Source: Rhodospirillaceae bacterium (lineage in GTDB: Bacteria > Pseudomonadota > Alphaproteobacteria > GCA-2721365). Taken from it: a stretch of DNA of 32,324 nucleotides. The stretch lies in NCBI GenBank assembly GCA_002721365.1, contig PBKC01000104.1, positions 1 to 32,324 on the forward strand. The letters are read 5' to 3'. Shown one piece after another: positions 1 to 8,197 of this stretch; position 1 is the stretch's first letter; every line of letters begins with the position of its first letter. Below the pieces are notes generated by a model, which ran no database searches, was not told the origin of the DNA, and saw only the letters and a program-made list of their open reading frames with translations. Position numbers and translations under genes: made by a program.

Positions 1-1345
1 CGGCGCGGGCAAGACGACGGTGGGGCTGCAATTCCTTATGGAAGGCGCGGAGCGAGGCGAAAAGGGCCTCATCCTCAGCGTGTCTCAGAACGTGCATGAG
101 CTGGAAATCATCGCCGGGTCGCATGACATCGACCTCAGCCGCGTCACGGTCCGTACGGTCGGGCTGGAGGTCGAGGATCGCGAGGAGCAGTACGCGCTCG
201 ACACGAATGAAGCGGATCTGAGCGAGCTTCTTCGCGACATCTACCGCGTCATCGAAGAAGAGGCTCCGGACCGTCTGGTATTCGATTCGCTCCTGGAACT
301 CAGGCTGCTTTCGCCCAACGCGGTCTTCTACCGCCGCGAGATACTGAGGCTGAAGCGCTATCTCATCCGCCGGAAGGTCTGCGCGCTGATCCTCGACCAT
401 ATGGATCAGAGCGTTCTCGACCGGCAGATCGAGGGTGTCGCCCACGGCGTCATTCAGATGAGCAGCGAGACACCGCGACTGGGCAATACGCACCGCCAGA
501 TTCTGGTGAAGAAGTTTCGCGGTCACGCCTTTGTCGAGGGCTACCACGACTTCAAGATCGTAAAAGGCGGCCTGGAGGTGTTTCCGCGCGTCATACCGCG
601 GGAGCTCCCACCTTGCCAGATCGGTCCCACCCTCGGGACCGGCGACCAGGCGTTCGACGACATGCTGGGGGGTGGGCTCGAGTTCGGCTCGACGACCCTG
701 ATCGCCGGACAGTCCGGTACCGGCAAGTCGACCCTGTCGACCCTGTTCGCCGTGACTGCCGCAAGACGGGGCGTCAAGACGGGCATGTTCCTGTTCGAGG
801 AGCGGCCCGAGGTCTACCGCGAGCGGTCCCGCGCTTTGGGTATGGATGTCGGTCAGCAGGAAAAGGAAGGGAATCTCTTCTTCCACCACTTCGACGCCGC
901 CGAGGTTTCCGCCGGTGAGTTTTCGCAAATCGTTCTGTCGCGGGTGGAGGCCGACGATCTCGGCCTCGTGGTGATCGACAGCCTGTCCGGGTACCTCAAC
1001 TCGCTGCCCGACAAGGACAATGTGATCTCACAGATCCACGCTCTGCTGCAGTTCCTGTCGCGCCGCGGGACCATCGGGCTGGTGACGATGGCGCAGCACG
1101 GCCTGCTGGGCGAGGAGCCGCGATCGGAAATCGATCTCAGCTTCATCGCCGATTCGGTCGTTCTTCTGCGCCATTTCCAGAAAGACGATGACATCCGGCG
1201 GACGATCGCCGTCATGAAGAAGCGGCATTCCGCTCACCAGCATCGGATCAAGAACCTGATCATCGGCCCCGGACGCGTTTCCATCGCCGACTTTTCATCG
1301 GCTTTCACGTTGACCGACGGGCCAGATCAAAGAGTGGGAGACTGA
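1..1345 (+). CDS. KaiC-family double-domain ATPase, 5'-truncated by the window
   Basis: This is a RecA-fold ATPase of the KaiC family. The open frame enters from the left edge, because the first visible residues GAGKTT are already the Walker A loop of the first domain, so the true start lies upstream and 447 residues are visible. The second domain begins near visible residue 210, with a Walker A GQSGTGKS at 236-243 and the tandem catalytic glutamates FEERPE at 266-267. In the first domain the place of the glutamate pair is taken by Ser28-Gln29. By motif alignment with cyanobacterial KaiC, the S431/T432 phosphosite pair is Ser380-Phe381, so the serine is kept and the threonine lost. No kaiB or kaiA is in the window. 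The stop is one base before the HWE kinase gene, which suggests a two-gene signalling unit. A clock role is not shown; a KaiC-type stress or light-signalling role is equally possible. Confidence 0.9.
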   Translation, partial: GAGKTTVGLQFLMEGAERGEKGLILSVSQNVHELEIIAGSHDIDLSRVTVRTVGLEVEDREEQYALDTNEADLSELLRDIYRVIEEEAPDRLVFDSLLELRLLSPNAVFYRREILRLKRYLIRRKVCALILDHMDQSVLDRQIEGVAHGVIQMSSETPRLGNTHRQILVKKFRGHAFVEGYHDFKIVKGGLEVFPRVIPRELPPCQIGPTLGTGDQAFDDMLGGGLEFGSTTLIAGQSGTGKSTLSTLFAVTAARRGVKTGMFLFEERPEVYRERSRALGMDVGQQEKEGNLFFHHFDAAEVSAGEFSQIVLSRVEADDLGLVVIDSLSGYLNSLPDKDNVISQIHALLQFLSRRGTIGLVTMAQHGLLGEEPRSEIDLSFIADSVVLLRHFQKDDDIRRTIAVMKKRHSAHQHRIKNLIIGPGRVSIADFSSAFTLTDGPDQRVGD

Positions 1346-1346
1346 C

Positions 1347-2378
1347 TTGACCGAGGCGGCGCGTCCGATTGCGATCTTCGCGCCGCTTGCCAGCGATGCG
1401 AAAGTGCTGGCGCAGGTCGCCGAATCCCTGGGCTTCGCCTGTGTTCTGTGCGGGAGCCAGGTGGATCTTATCGACGTACTGAACGAAGATCTGTTGGGCA
1501 TCATCCTGTCCGAGGAAGCGGCGGTCCCGTCGGTGGGCGAGGTTCTGGAAGAGGCCCTGGAAACGGCACCCGACTGGTCGGCGCTTCCGGTGCTGTTCGT
1601 GGTCGCCAACACGCAGAACCCGCCCGTCGCCTGCCGTGCGCTTCTCGCTCGGAAGCCGGCGGGGAACATCGTGCTGCTGGAGCGGCCGGTGCGCCCGACA
1701 ACCCTGCGGACGGTGCTGCAGTGCCAGGTCCGGTTGCGGGAGCGTCAGTTCCAGACCGCCGACCTGCTGGCGCAGCTTCAGGAGAACGAGCGCCAGAAAG
1801 ACTTTCTGCTGTCCGAGCTCAGGCACCGCAGTCGGAACATGCTGTCGATCATGATGGCGATGGTTCAGAACAGCGCCAGCCATCACCAGGACACCGACAG
1901 CTTTCTCACGTCGCTTCAGGTCCGCCTGGAGGCGTTGGCCGGTGCCAGCGATCGGCTGACGGCCACGGAAGCGGGCGAAGTCGCTCTCGACGTCATCCTG
2001 TCGGATCAGGTGCTTCCCTATTGTCATTCGTCCGACCAACTCCTGACCGAAGGACCCGAGATCGTTCTTTCCGGCCAGCGGGCCTTCGACTTCTCCCTGA
2101 TCGTGGCCGAGATGGCGACCAATTCGGCCAAATACGGGGGCCTTTCTTCCCCTAACGGAAAGGTCGAAGTCGCCTGGTGGAACGAAAAAGAGGGGCTAAG
2201 CCTTCGGTGGACGGAAAGTGGCGGGCCCGCAGTCACGCCTCCGGAAAGAAGGAGCTTCGGGACCCGGATGATCGAATCGTTGCCACGTCAGTACGGCGGC
2301 TGGAGCCGTCTCGACTTCCGCCCGTCGGGTCTCGTCTGGGCTTGTCACCTCCCCGACCGGCCGAAGAACGGAGGCTGA
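1347..2378 (+). CDS. HWE/HisKA_2-family histidine kinase with degenerate receiver-like N-terminus
   Basis: This is a soluble sensor kinase of 343 residues with no membrane segment. Residues 1-130 resemble a response-regulator fold, but the strand that should carry the phosphoacceptor Asp reads IILSEEA, so it is probably a pseudo-receiver. A short coiled coil (about 130-155) leads to the phosphoacceptor His160 in the ELRHRSRNML box. The ATPase part has the N-box EMATNSAKYGGLS and the WTE of the WxE signature that names the HWE family. The start is TTG, one base after the KaiC-like stop, with GGGAG eight bases upstream. Tight coupling to a KaiC-like gene is a known alphaproteobacterial arrangement, in which a HWE kinase is thought to act in KaiC output. 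No cognate regulator is visible here. Confidence 0.88.
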   Translation: MTEAARPIAIFAPLASDAKVLAQVAESLGFACVLCGSQVDLIDVLNEDLLGIILSEEAAVPSVGEVLEEALETAPDWSALPVLFVVANTQNPPVACRALLARKPAGNIVLLERPVRPTTLRTVLQCQVRLRERQFQTADLLAQLQENERQKDFLLSELRHRSRNMLSIMMAMVQNSASHHQDTDSFLTSLQVRLEALAGASDRLTATEAGEVALDVILSDQVLPYCHSSDQLLTEGPEIVLSGQRAFDFSLIVAEMATNSAKYGGLSSPNGKVEVAWWNEKEGLSLRWTESGGPAVTPPERRSFGTRMIESLPRQYGGWSRLDFRPSGLVWACHLPDRPKNGG

Positions 2379-2383
2379 GGCGG

Positions 2384-3325
2384 CTAAAGGGGCCGCACCT
2401 TTGCCGGCACGCCGAGGGGGCATTCGAGCGACGGACGGTCCCACTTCCCACCATCGGCGGCGGCTTCGTAAGTCGCGGCGAGGAAGGCAAGAAGCAGGGC
2501 GTCGGGGTCGTCCGCTCTCCGCACGGCCTCGTAGGGCAGGATGAACTCGCCGAGGGTCTGGTCGAAATGCGCGCCTTCGGGCATCGGCCGCTCGCGAAAG
2601 CCGGGCGGTTCCGGATAGGCATAGGAATAGAACGCGGCTTCCGGGAAAGCATCGTTGCCGGGCCAGAAGCCGGCGCTGCTCACCTCGTGGGAATAGGCTT
2701 CGCGGGCAACCGAGTCCGGAAGGTAGGGGACGCCGCCCGGATGCATCGGCGCCGGCCGGCCCGAGAAGCGGGTCACGGCAAGATCGAAGCTGCCCCAGAA
2801 GAAATGCACCGGGCTCGCCTTGCCGAGAAAGCCGCTGCGGAACAGCTTGAACACCCGGTCCGCCTGGACGAGCGCGCGCCAGAAGCGATAGGCGGCATCC
2901 GAGTCGTAGGCGGCGTGGCTCCGGTCTTCCGTGAAGCGGATCGGATCCGGCAGCTCGTTCGGCATGTCGTTGATCGCCACCGCGATGCCCAAGTCGCCCA
3001 GCGTCCCGATCACTTCTTCGTAGAAATCGGCGACGGTCCGCGGCACCAGCGGCAAGGTCTCCTCGACGCCGCTGCTGGTGCGGGCGACGAGGTGATGGCC
3101 GATGATGTCGAAGTCGATTTCCAGCAACTCGTTGCCGACCGGGATCGGCGAGGTGCCGAGCCCTCGGGCGGTGACGTAGAGCGGCACCTGCCAGCTATGG
3201 TTCAGCCAGGGCGTGAAGGCCAGCCGCACCTTGCCGACGATCTGCGTCCAGAGATGCAGCGTAGCCGCTGTGTCACGCCAGTCGGCGTAATCGAGGGTAG
3301 GCCAAGCCGAGACGGACTCGTCCAT
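2384..3325 (-). CDS. DUF5996 family protein
   Basis: This is a 313-residue cytoplasmic protein that I recognise as DUF5996-like from its N-terminal pattern WPTLDYADWRDTAATLHLWT, followed by QIVGKVRLAF and the conserved VPLYVTARGLGTSPIP. No biochemical function is established for the family as far as I know. There is no signal peptide or membrane segment. An ATG eight codons further upstream exists, but the ATG at 3325 is preferred because GGAGG lies six bases before it. The gene converges on the HWE kinase gene with only five bases between the two stop codons, and it diverges from the CoA-transferase gene over a 196-base intergenic region. It appears to be a single-gene transcription unit. 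Confidence 0.8.
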   Translation of the reverse strand: MDESVSAWPTLDYADWRDTAATLHLWTQIVGKVRLAFTPWLNHSWQVPLYVTARGLGTSPIPVGNELLEIDFDIIGHHLVARTSSGVEETLPLVPRTVADFYEEVIGTLGDLGIAVAINDMPNELPDPIRFTEDRSHAAYDSDAAYRFWRALVQADRVFKLFRSGFLGKASPVHFFWGSFDLAVTRFSGRPAPMHPGGVPYLPDSVAREAYSHEVSSAGFWPGNDAFPEAAFYSYAYPEPPGFRERPMPEGAHFDQTLGEFILPYEAVRRADDPDALLLAFLAATYEAAADGGKWDRPSLECPLGVPAKVRPL

Positions 3326-3406
3326 GGGACCTCCAGATCGGTCGATCACTCCCCCACCAAAAGACTTTCCCTCTTTTCCGCGCCGGACGCCATCGCCGAA
3401 TCCGTA

Positions 3407-3425
3407 TGTCTCCGCCTTCGAGACA
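3407..3425. promoter_or_regulatory. Inverted repeat TGTCTC-N7-GAGACA, candidate operator
   Basis: Perfect six-base arms (TGTCTC and GAGACA) are separated by seven bases in the divergent region between the DUF5996 gene and the CoA-transferase gene. The geometry fits a dimeric helix-turn-helix repressor, but no regulator gene is adjacent and the protein that would bind is unknown. A chance occurrence is possible. Confidence 0.3.
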
Positions 3426-3521
3426 GGGTAGCGTCACATCCCCTGTGCCTTGATCGTTCTTGCCGCCATGCATAGGGTCGGCGGCAGCACACGCGCTCTT
3501 CATCCCATTGCCGGAGTTCCG

Positions 3522-4718
3522 ATGAAGCCCCTATCGCACCTCGTCATGCTCGATCTCACCCATATGCTGGCGGGGCCGTACGGGGCGATGGTGATGGCCG
3601 ATCTGGGGGTCCGCACGATCAAGATCGAGCCGCCGGGGAAAGGGGAACTGACGCGCCGCCTGATGGCGCAGAGCGAATACGCGATCGACGGCATGAGCCC
3701 CTACGTCATGACGCTGGCCCGGAACAAGGAGAGCGTCGCCCTCGACCTCAAGTCCGAGGAAGGTCTTCAGCTTTTCTACAAGCTGGTCGAGAAGGCCGAC
3801 ATCGTCTTCGACAACTTCAGCCCCGGAGTCACCGAGCGGCTGAAGATCGACCGGGCGCATCTGGCCCCCGTCAACCCGCGCATCGTCACCTGCTCGATCA
3901 CCGGCTTCGGCAATACCGGGCCGGGAAAGAACCGTACCGCCTTCGACATGGTGGCTCAGGGAATGGGCGGCGGCATGTCGATTACGGGCACGCCCGAAAG
4001 CGGACCGATGCGGGCCGGTATCCCGATCGGCGATCTCGGCGGCGGCATGTTCGGCGTCATTGGCATCCTGACCGCGCTGATGGAGCGCGAACGCACGGGC
4101 CAGGGGCGCCATGTCGACATCGCCATGCTGGACGTGCAGATCTCGCTGCTCACCTACATGGCGACGATGTACTTGACCTCCGGCAAGGTGCCGGCGGGAG
4201 AGGGCAACGCCCATTTCGCCCATGTCCCCTACAACACCTTCCGCACCAAGGGGCGCTACCTGATCCTCGCGGTGGTGACCGATGCGCAATGGCAGGCGCT
4301 GGTTCAGGTGCTGGGTCTCGACGACCTTGCCGGACCCGATTATGCGACCGCGCCCCAGCGCCTCGAGGCCCGGGCGGAGATCGAGGCGCGGGTGCAGGCG
4401 GTGATCGCCGGCGAGCATTGCGACCACTGGCTGGAGAAGCTGGGCGCTGCCCGCGTCCCCTGCGCGCCGGTGAACGATTTCGCCCACGCCCTCGCCGACC
4501 CGCAGGTGGCGGCGCGCGACATGGTGGTTACGGTCAAGCATCCCAATGGCCGCGAGATGAAGGAGCCGGGCAATCCGGTGAAGCTCTCCGGCGCCGAGCC
4601 CGACAGCTTCACGCCGCCGCCGCTGGTCGGCCAGCACACCGACGCCGTGCTCGGCGAGCTGCTGGGGCTGGACGGCGACGAACTCGCGGCGCTGCGCGAC
4701 CGCGGGGCGATCGGGTGA
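3522..4718 (+). CDS. CaiB/BaiF family class III CoA-transferase
   Basis: Class III CoA-transferases move CoA from an acyl-CoA donor to a free acid through an aspartyl-CoA intermediate. The 398-residue length is typical. Family marks are the N-terminal LDLTHMLAGPYGAMVMADLG, the IKIEPPGKGE strand, the ARNKESVALDLKSEEG segment and the likely catalytic Asp142 in NRTAFDMVAQGMGG. The ATG at 3522 is chosen because GGAG lies five bases upstream and the protein then begins as family members do; upstream in-frame TTG and ATG codons would add unconserved residues. The HMG-CoA-lyase-like gene follows after 60 bases on the same strand. The pair would activate a branched hydroxy-acid to its CoA ester and then cleave it, but the substrate cannot be read from sequence. 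Confidence 0.9.
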   Translation: MKPLSHLVMLDLTHMLAGPYGAMVMADLGVRTIKIEPPGKGELTRRLMAQSEYAIDGMSPYVMTLARNKESVALDLKSEEGLQLFYKLVEKADIVFDNFSPGVTERLKIDRAHLAPVNPRIVTCSITGFGNTGPGKNRTAFDMVAQGMGGGMSITGTPESGPMRAGIPIGDLGGGMFGVIGILTALMERERTGQGRHVDIAMLDVQISLLTYMATMYLTSGKVPAGEGNAHFAHVPYNTFRTKGRYLILAVVTDAQWQALVQVLGLDDLAGPDYATAPQRLEARAEIEARVQAVIAGEHCDHWLEKLGAARVPCAPVNDFAHALADPQVAARDMVVTVKHPNGREMKEPGNPVKLSGAEPDSFTPPPLVGQHTDAVLGELLGLDGDELAALRDRGAIG

Positions 4719-4778
4719 GGAGGGGAGCGCCGAGGCCTTCGACGCGTTTTCCGTTCGACTGCGGGGAGAGGACCGGCC

Positions 4779-5687
4779 ATGAACGGTGAAGCCGTGACGG
4801 TATGCGAGGTGGGGCTGAGGGACGGCCTTCAGAACCAGCCCAACCCCGTCTCGACCGACGATAAGCTCGCGCTCCTGGACGCACTGATCGCCGCCGGGGT
4901 GCGGGACTTCGAGGTGACGAGCTTCGTCAGCCCCAAGCGCGTGCCGCAGCTCGCCGACGCATCCGAACTATTCGCCAGGCTTCCGGCTGTGGAAGGTTGC
5001 CGATACATGGCCCTGGTCCCGAACCTCAAGGGCTACCGGCGGGCAGCCGAGGCCGGCGCGCGTGCGGTCTCGGTGGTGCTGGCCGCGACCGAGACGCTCA
5101 ACCGCCGCAATATCGGCATGACGCTGGACGAGGCCGTCGCCGCCTGCAGAGACGTCATCCACCATGCCAGCCATGACGGGGTCGAGGTGCGGGCCTATGT
5201 CGCCGCCGCCTGCGGCTGTCCCTACGAGGGCGCGGTGGCCGGCGAGACCGTGATCGACCTTGCCGACCGCATGCTCGACGCCGGCGCCGGTGAGGTGGCG
5301 ATCGCCGATACCATCGGTGCCGGCAATCCCGGCCAGGTCGCCGACCTGTTCGATGCCCTGATCCAGCGCGACGGGGCGGAGGTGTTCGCCGGCCATTTCC
5401 ACGATACCCGCGGCATGGGGCTGGTGCTGGCCTGGGCCGCGCTTCAGGCCGGGGTGAAGAAGATCGACAGCGCGATCGGCGGCCTCGGCGGCTGCCCGTT
5501 CGCACCCGGCGCTTCGGGTAATCTGGCGACCGAGGACCTCGTCTTCATGCTCAACGAGTCCGGTTACCGGACGGGGATCGACATGGCGGCGCTCGATGCC
5601 GCTATCGCCGTCGCCGGCCGCGCGACCGGCGTTCCGGTGGGCGGCAAGGTCATGCCTTGGTATCGATCGCGGAAGGCGGCCGAATAG
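4779..5687 (+). CDS. Hydroxymethylglutaryl-CoA lyase-like enzyme
   Basis: This is a DRE-TIM metallolyase of the HMG-CoA lyase family, 302 residues, which cleaves a 3-hydroxy-3-methylacyl-CoA to acetyl-CoA and a keto compound. Visible active-site elements are RDGLQNQ (Asp15), the metal-binding HFHDT (His206, His208), and the flexible catalytic loop GGLGGCPFAPGASGN with Cys239 and Asn248. All key residues are intact, so it should be active. Members of this fold also act on related hydroxyacyl-CoAs, and the partner CoA-transferase upstream suggests a dedicated acid-degradation route rather than plain leucine catabolism, because no carboxylase or acyl-CoA dehydrogenase lies nearby. The start is an ATG with a GA-rich stretch ending about 6 bases upstream. 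Confidence 0.9.
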   Translation: MNGEAVTVCEVGLRDGLQNQPNPVSTDDKLALLDALIAAGVRDFEVTSFVSPKRVPQLADASELFARLPAVEGCRYMALVPNLKGYRRAAEAGARAVSVVLAATETLNRRNIGMTLDEAVAACRDVIHHASHDGVEVRAYVAAACGCPYEGAVAGETVIDLADRMLDAGAGEVAIADTIGAGNPGQVADLFDALIQRDGAEVFAGHFHDTRGMGLVLAWAALQAGVKKIDSAIGGLGGCPFAPGASGNLATEDLVFMLNESGYRTGIDMAALDAAIAVAGRATGVPVGGKVMPWYRSRKAAE

Positions 5688-5690
5688 GCG

Positions 5691-5717
5691 GCGTCCTCCC
5701 CGCCTGGGAGAGGACGC
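5691..5717. terminator. Stem-loop between convergent genes, probable bidirectional terminator
   Basis: GCGTCCTC and GAGGACGC form a perfect eight-base stem, extended inside by CCC/GGG around a GCCT loop. It lies between the stop of the lyase gene and the stop of the cytochrome c gene. There is no T-tract, so termination efficiency is uncertain. Confidence 0.5.
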
Positions 5718-5730
5718 GCCGCGCGGTCGG

Positions 5731-6183
5731 TTACTTGTTCTTCGCCATCTCCGTGGTCGCCTTCAGATAGGCGATGACGGTGGCGCGGATATCGGCGTTC
5801 TTCTGCTTGTAGAACATGACCGTGCCCTGGATGACGTCCTGGGTGCCGGCCAGCCACTTATCCAGCATCTCGCCGGTCCATACGATCTCCGGCGCCTTTT
5901 CCTCGAAGGCCCGTGAGTACTTGAAGTCCTCGATGGTACCGGCAGGGCGTCCGTAGACCCCGAGTAGGGTCGGCCCATAGGGAAGAGCCACCGCCGGCTG
6001 CAGCAGGTTCTCGCGGGACAGCGCCACGTCCGCTTCGATCTTGCCGTGGCATTTGAAGCATTCATGCAGATAGACCTCGCGCGCCGCCGCAAGGTCGAAA
6101 TCGTCGGCCGAGGCGGCCGGTGCGAGAAACACCCCGCCGGCTATCGCCAAGGCCACGGGACGGATTCTTTTCCAGAGACTCAT
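5731..6183 (-). CDS. Secreted class I cytochrome c (c2/c550-like)
   Basis: This is a 150-residue periplasmic electron carrier. Residues 1-26 form a Sec signal peptide (basic KRIR, hydrophobic core, cleavage near ASA-DD). The haem attachment motif is CFKCH at Cys42, Cys45 and His46. The middle part PYGPTLLGVYGRPAGTIEDF and FKYSRAF, then the LDKWL helix and GTVMF, match the class I c2/c550 layout, with Met123 as the likely second axial ligand. The start ATG has GGGAGG upstream at a rather long spacing. It stands alone between the lyase gene (convergent) and the lactonase-like gene (divergent). It could accept electrons from a periplasmic dehydrogenase, but none is encoded here. Confidence 0.9.
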   Translation of the reverse strand: MSLWKRIRPVALAIAGGVFLAPAASADDFDLAAAREVYLHECFKCHGKIEADVALSRENLLQPAVALPYGPTLLGVYGRPAGTIEDFKYSRAFEEKAPEIVWTGEMLDKWLAGTQDVIQGTVMFYKQKNADIRATVIAYLKATTEMAKNK

Positions 6184-6286
6184 GCTCGCCGTAACCTCCC
6201 TACTGATCTTTTTCTGTCGTCATGGGCGTGACGGCCGCCCATTCAACGGAAGACTAGAGCCACAAGCGGCCCTTCTGCAAACATGG

Positions 6287-6313
6287 CGGTTGCCCACCAT
6301 GCCTTCGCAACCG
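6287..6313. promoter_or_regulatory. Inverted repeat CGGTTGC-N13-GCAACCG, candidate operator
   Basis: Perfect seven-base arms spaced by 13 bases sit midway in the 255-base divergent region between the cytochrome c gene and the SMP-30-like operon. It could be a regulator site or a transcript hairpin. No linked regulator is present. Confidence 0.35.
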
Positions 6314-6438
6314 TTGGCGGATGCTCGCGCCGAAATCGCACCGTTTCCCTGATCTGCATCAGTCGCCCGGCCGGAGCGTGGCGGCGCCGGCACTACGTCG
6401 GGTATAACGGCTGAAAGAACCAAGGAAGGGGAGGATCG

Positions 6439-7353
6439 ATGTTCGCGCCACCGCCCGCGATCGAGGCCGAGGTATTCACGCGGCTTCCGGAACCGCTACG
6501 CAAGACCGGCCACTATTCGGAATGGCGCGAGGGACAGCCGGGGGCGCAGCCCGAGCATTCGCTGCTCGAAGGCCCTTCCTTCGACCTGGAGGGCAATCTC
6601 TACTGTGTCGATGTGGCTTTCGGCCGCGTGTTCCGGATCTCGCCGCAGGGCGACTGGACCCTGATCGCCGAGTATGACGGCTGGCCGAACGGCCTCAAGA
6701 TCCACAAGGACGGCCGCATCTTCATCGCCGACTACAAGAACGGCGTCATGCTGCTCGACCCCGACTCAGGGTCGGTGACGCCGGTCGCGGTGCGCTACAA
6801 CTTGGAGCGCTTCAAGGCGATCAACGATCTCGTCTTCGCCAGCAACGGCGACATCTACTTCACCGACCAGGGGCTGACCGGGCTGCACGATTCGACCGGG
6901 CGGGTGTTCCGGCTTCGCGTCGACGGCACGGTTGACCGGCTGCTCGACAACGTGCCGAGCCCCAACGGCATCGTCCTGTCGCTGGACGAGGAAACCGCCT
7001 TCGTCGCCGTCACCCGCGACAACAGCGTCTGGCGGATGCCGATGACGCCCAATGGCGGCGTGGCCAAGGTCGGGCGCTTCATCCAGCTTTCGGGCGGCGG
7101 CGGGCCGGACGGGCTGGCGATCGATTCGGCCGGAAACCTCGTCATCTGCCATGTGATGATGGGCTCGGTGTGGATCATGAGCCCGATCGGCGAGCCGCTG
7201 CTCCGCATCAAGTCGCCGGAAGGGCTGATGACCACCAACTGCGCCTATGGCGGCCCCGACAACCGCACCCTCTACATCACCGAATCGGCGACCGGGACCA
7301 TCCTCCGGGCTCAGGTCGAGGTGCCGGGGCGGCCGATGTTCTCGCATATGTGA
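6439..7353 (+). CDS. SMP-30/gluconolactonase-like beta-propeller hydrolase
   Basis: This 304-residue protein is of the SMP-30/LRE family, six-bladed propellers that hydrolyse sugar lactones or other esters with a single divalent metal. Typical blade motifs are visible: EGPSFDLEGNLYCVD near residue 44, AINDLVFASNGDIYFTDQG near 127, and PNGIVLSLDEE near 175. The last two carry the Asn and Asp positions that usually ligate the metal. There is no signal peptide, so it acts in the cytoplasm. The ATG is preceded by GGGGAGGA. It is the first gene of a three-gene operon, with the isomerase-like gene following after 11 bases. The lactone substrate is unknown. Confidence 0.85.
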   Translation: MFAPPPAIEAEVFTRLPEPLRKTGHYSEWREGQPGAQPEHSLLEGPSFDLEGNLYCVDVAFGRVFRISPQGDWTLIAEYDGWPNGLKIHKDGRIFIADYKNGVMLLDPDSGSVTPVAVRYNLERFKAINDLVFASNGDIYFTDQGLTGLHDSTGRVFRLRVDGTVDRLLDNVPSPNGIVLSLDEETAFVAVTRDNSVWRMPMTPNGGVAKVGRFIQLSGGGGPDGLAIDSAGNLVICHVMMGSVWIMSPIGEPLLRIKSPEGLMTTNCAYGGPDNRTLYITESATGTILRAQVEVPGRPMFSHM

Positions 7354-7364
7354 GGGACCGGGCG

Positions 7365-8195
7365 ATGGGCTTCCCGATTGCGGTCAACACCTACTCCTAC
7401 ATCTACAGTCATGACTGGATGGGGTGCATGCGCCATCTGTCCGGGCTCGGCTTCTGCGATTTCGAGCTGCTGTTCAATCCGCCCCACATCTGGGCGCCGG
7501 AGATCGAGGGGGAGGCGCGTCAGGGCTGGATGCGCCAATGCGCCGACGAAGGTTTCCGCGTCCATTCGTTCAACCTGCCGATCATGGACCACAACATCAC
7601 CAGCCCGGTCGCTGAGATGCGCCGCTTCACGCTCGACCGGTTCAGGGAGCTGATCGCCCTCGCCGGTGCCTGGGGCGTGCCGCGGGTGGTGCTGGTGCCA
7701 GGCAAGGTCTCGCCGCTGTTTCCCGCACCCAAGGACAGCCTGCGGGGCTGGTTCGCGGACGGCATGGCGGAGCTGGGGGTGGCGGCCGAGGCGGCCGGCG
7801 TCAAGATCCTGGTCGAGAACGTGCCGATGACCTTCATGCCGAAGGCCGGCGACATCATGACCGAACTCGACCGCATCGATCCCGACGGAAAGATCGGCGT
7901 GATCTACGACGTCGCCAACGGCTTCTTCGCCGGCGAGGACCCGGCGGAAGGCCTCCGCATCGTCAAGGACCGGCTCGATCTCGTCCACCTCTCCGACACC
8001 GGTCTCGACGCCTGGAAGCACGACCCGATCGGGCAGGGCGACATCGATTTCGCCGCCGTGGCCGCGGCGCTGCACGAGGTCGCCTATTGGGGCCCGTCGG
8101 TACTGGAGGTGATCTCCACCAATCCCGACGTCGACCTGCCCGACAGCCGCGCGCGGCTGGCCGCCCTGGGGTGGGACGGCGCCGAGGACGGCTGA
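7365..8195 (+). CDS. Sugar phosphate isomerase/epimerase-like TIM-barrel protein
   Basis: This 276-residue protein has the xylose-isomerase-like TIM-barrel fold (AP-endonuclease family 2 type). Strand-end metal ligands typical of the fold are visible: Glu in KILVENVPM, Asp and His in GVIYDVANGF and LVHLSDTG, and a final Glu in PSVLEVIST. Such enzymes isomerise or epimerise sugars, inositols or small hydroxyacids. The ATG at 7365 was chosen because it lies 11 bases after the lactonase-like stop; the frame is open further upstream only because of high G+C. The next gene starts two bases after its stop, so translation is probably coupled. The substrate is unknown. Confidence 0.85.
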   Translation: MGFPIAVNTYSYIYSHDWMGCMRHLSGLGFCDFELLFNPPHIWAPEIEGEARQGWMRQCADEGFRVHSFNLPIMDHNITSPVAEMRRFTLDRFRELIALAGAWGVPRVVLVPGKVSPLFPAPKDSLRGWFADGMAELGVAAEAAGVKILVENVPMTFMPKAGDIMTELDRIDPDGKIGVIYDVANGFFAGEDPAEGLRIVKDRLDLVHLSDTGLDAWKHDPIGQGDIDFAAVAAALHEVAYWGPSVLEVISTNPDVDLPDSRARLAALGWDGAEDG

Positions 8196-8197
8196 CC

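Noticed and set aside
2177..3475. 432-codon plus-strand frame across the HWE kinase end and the DUF5996 gene
   Set aside because: It overlaps two supported genes in other frames and shows no domain.
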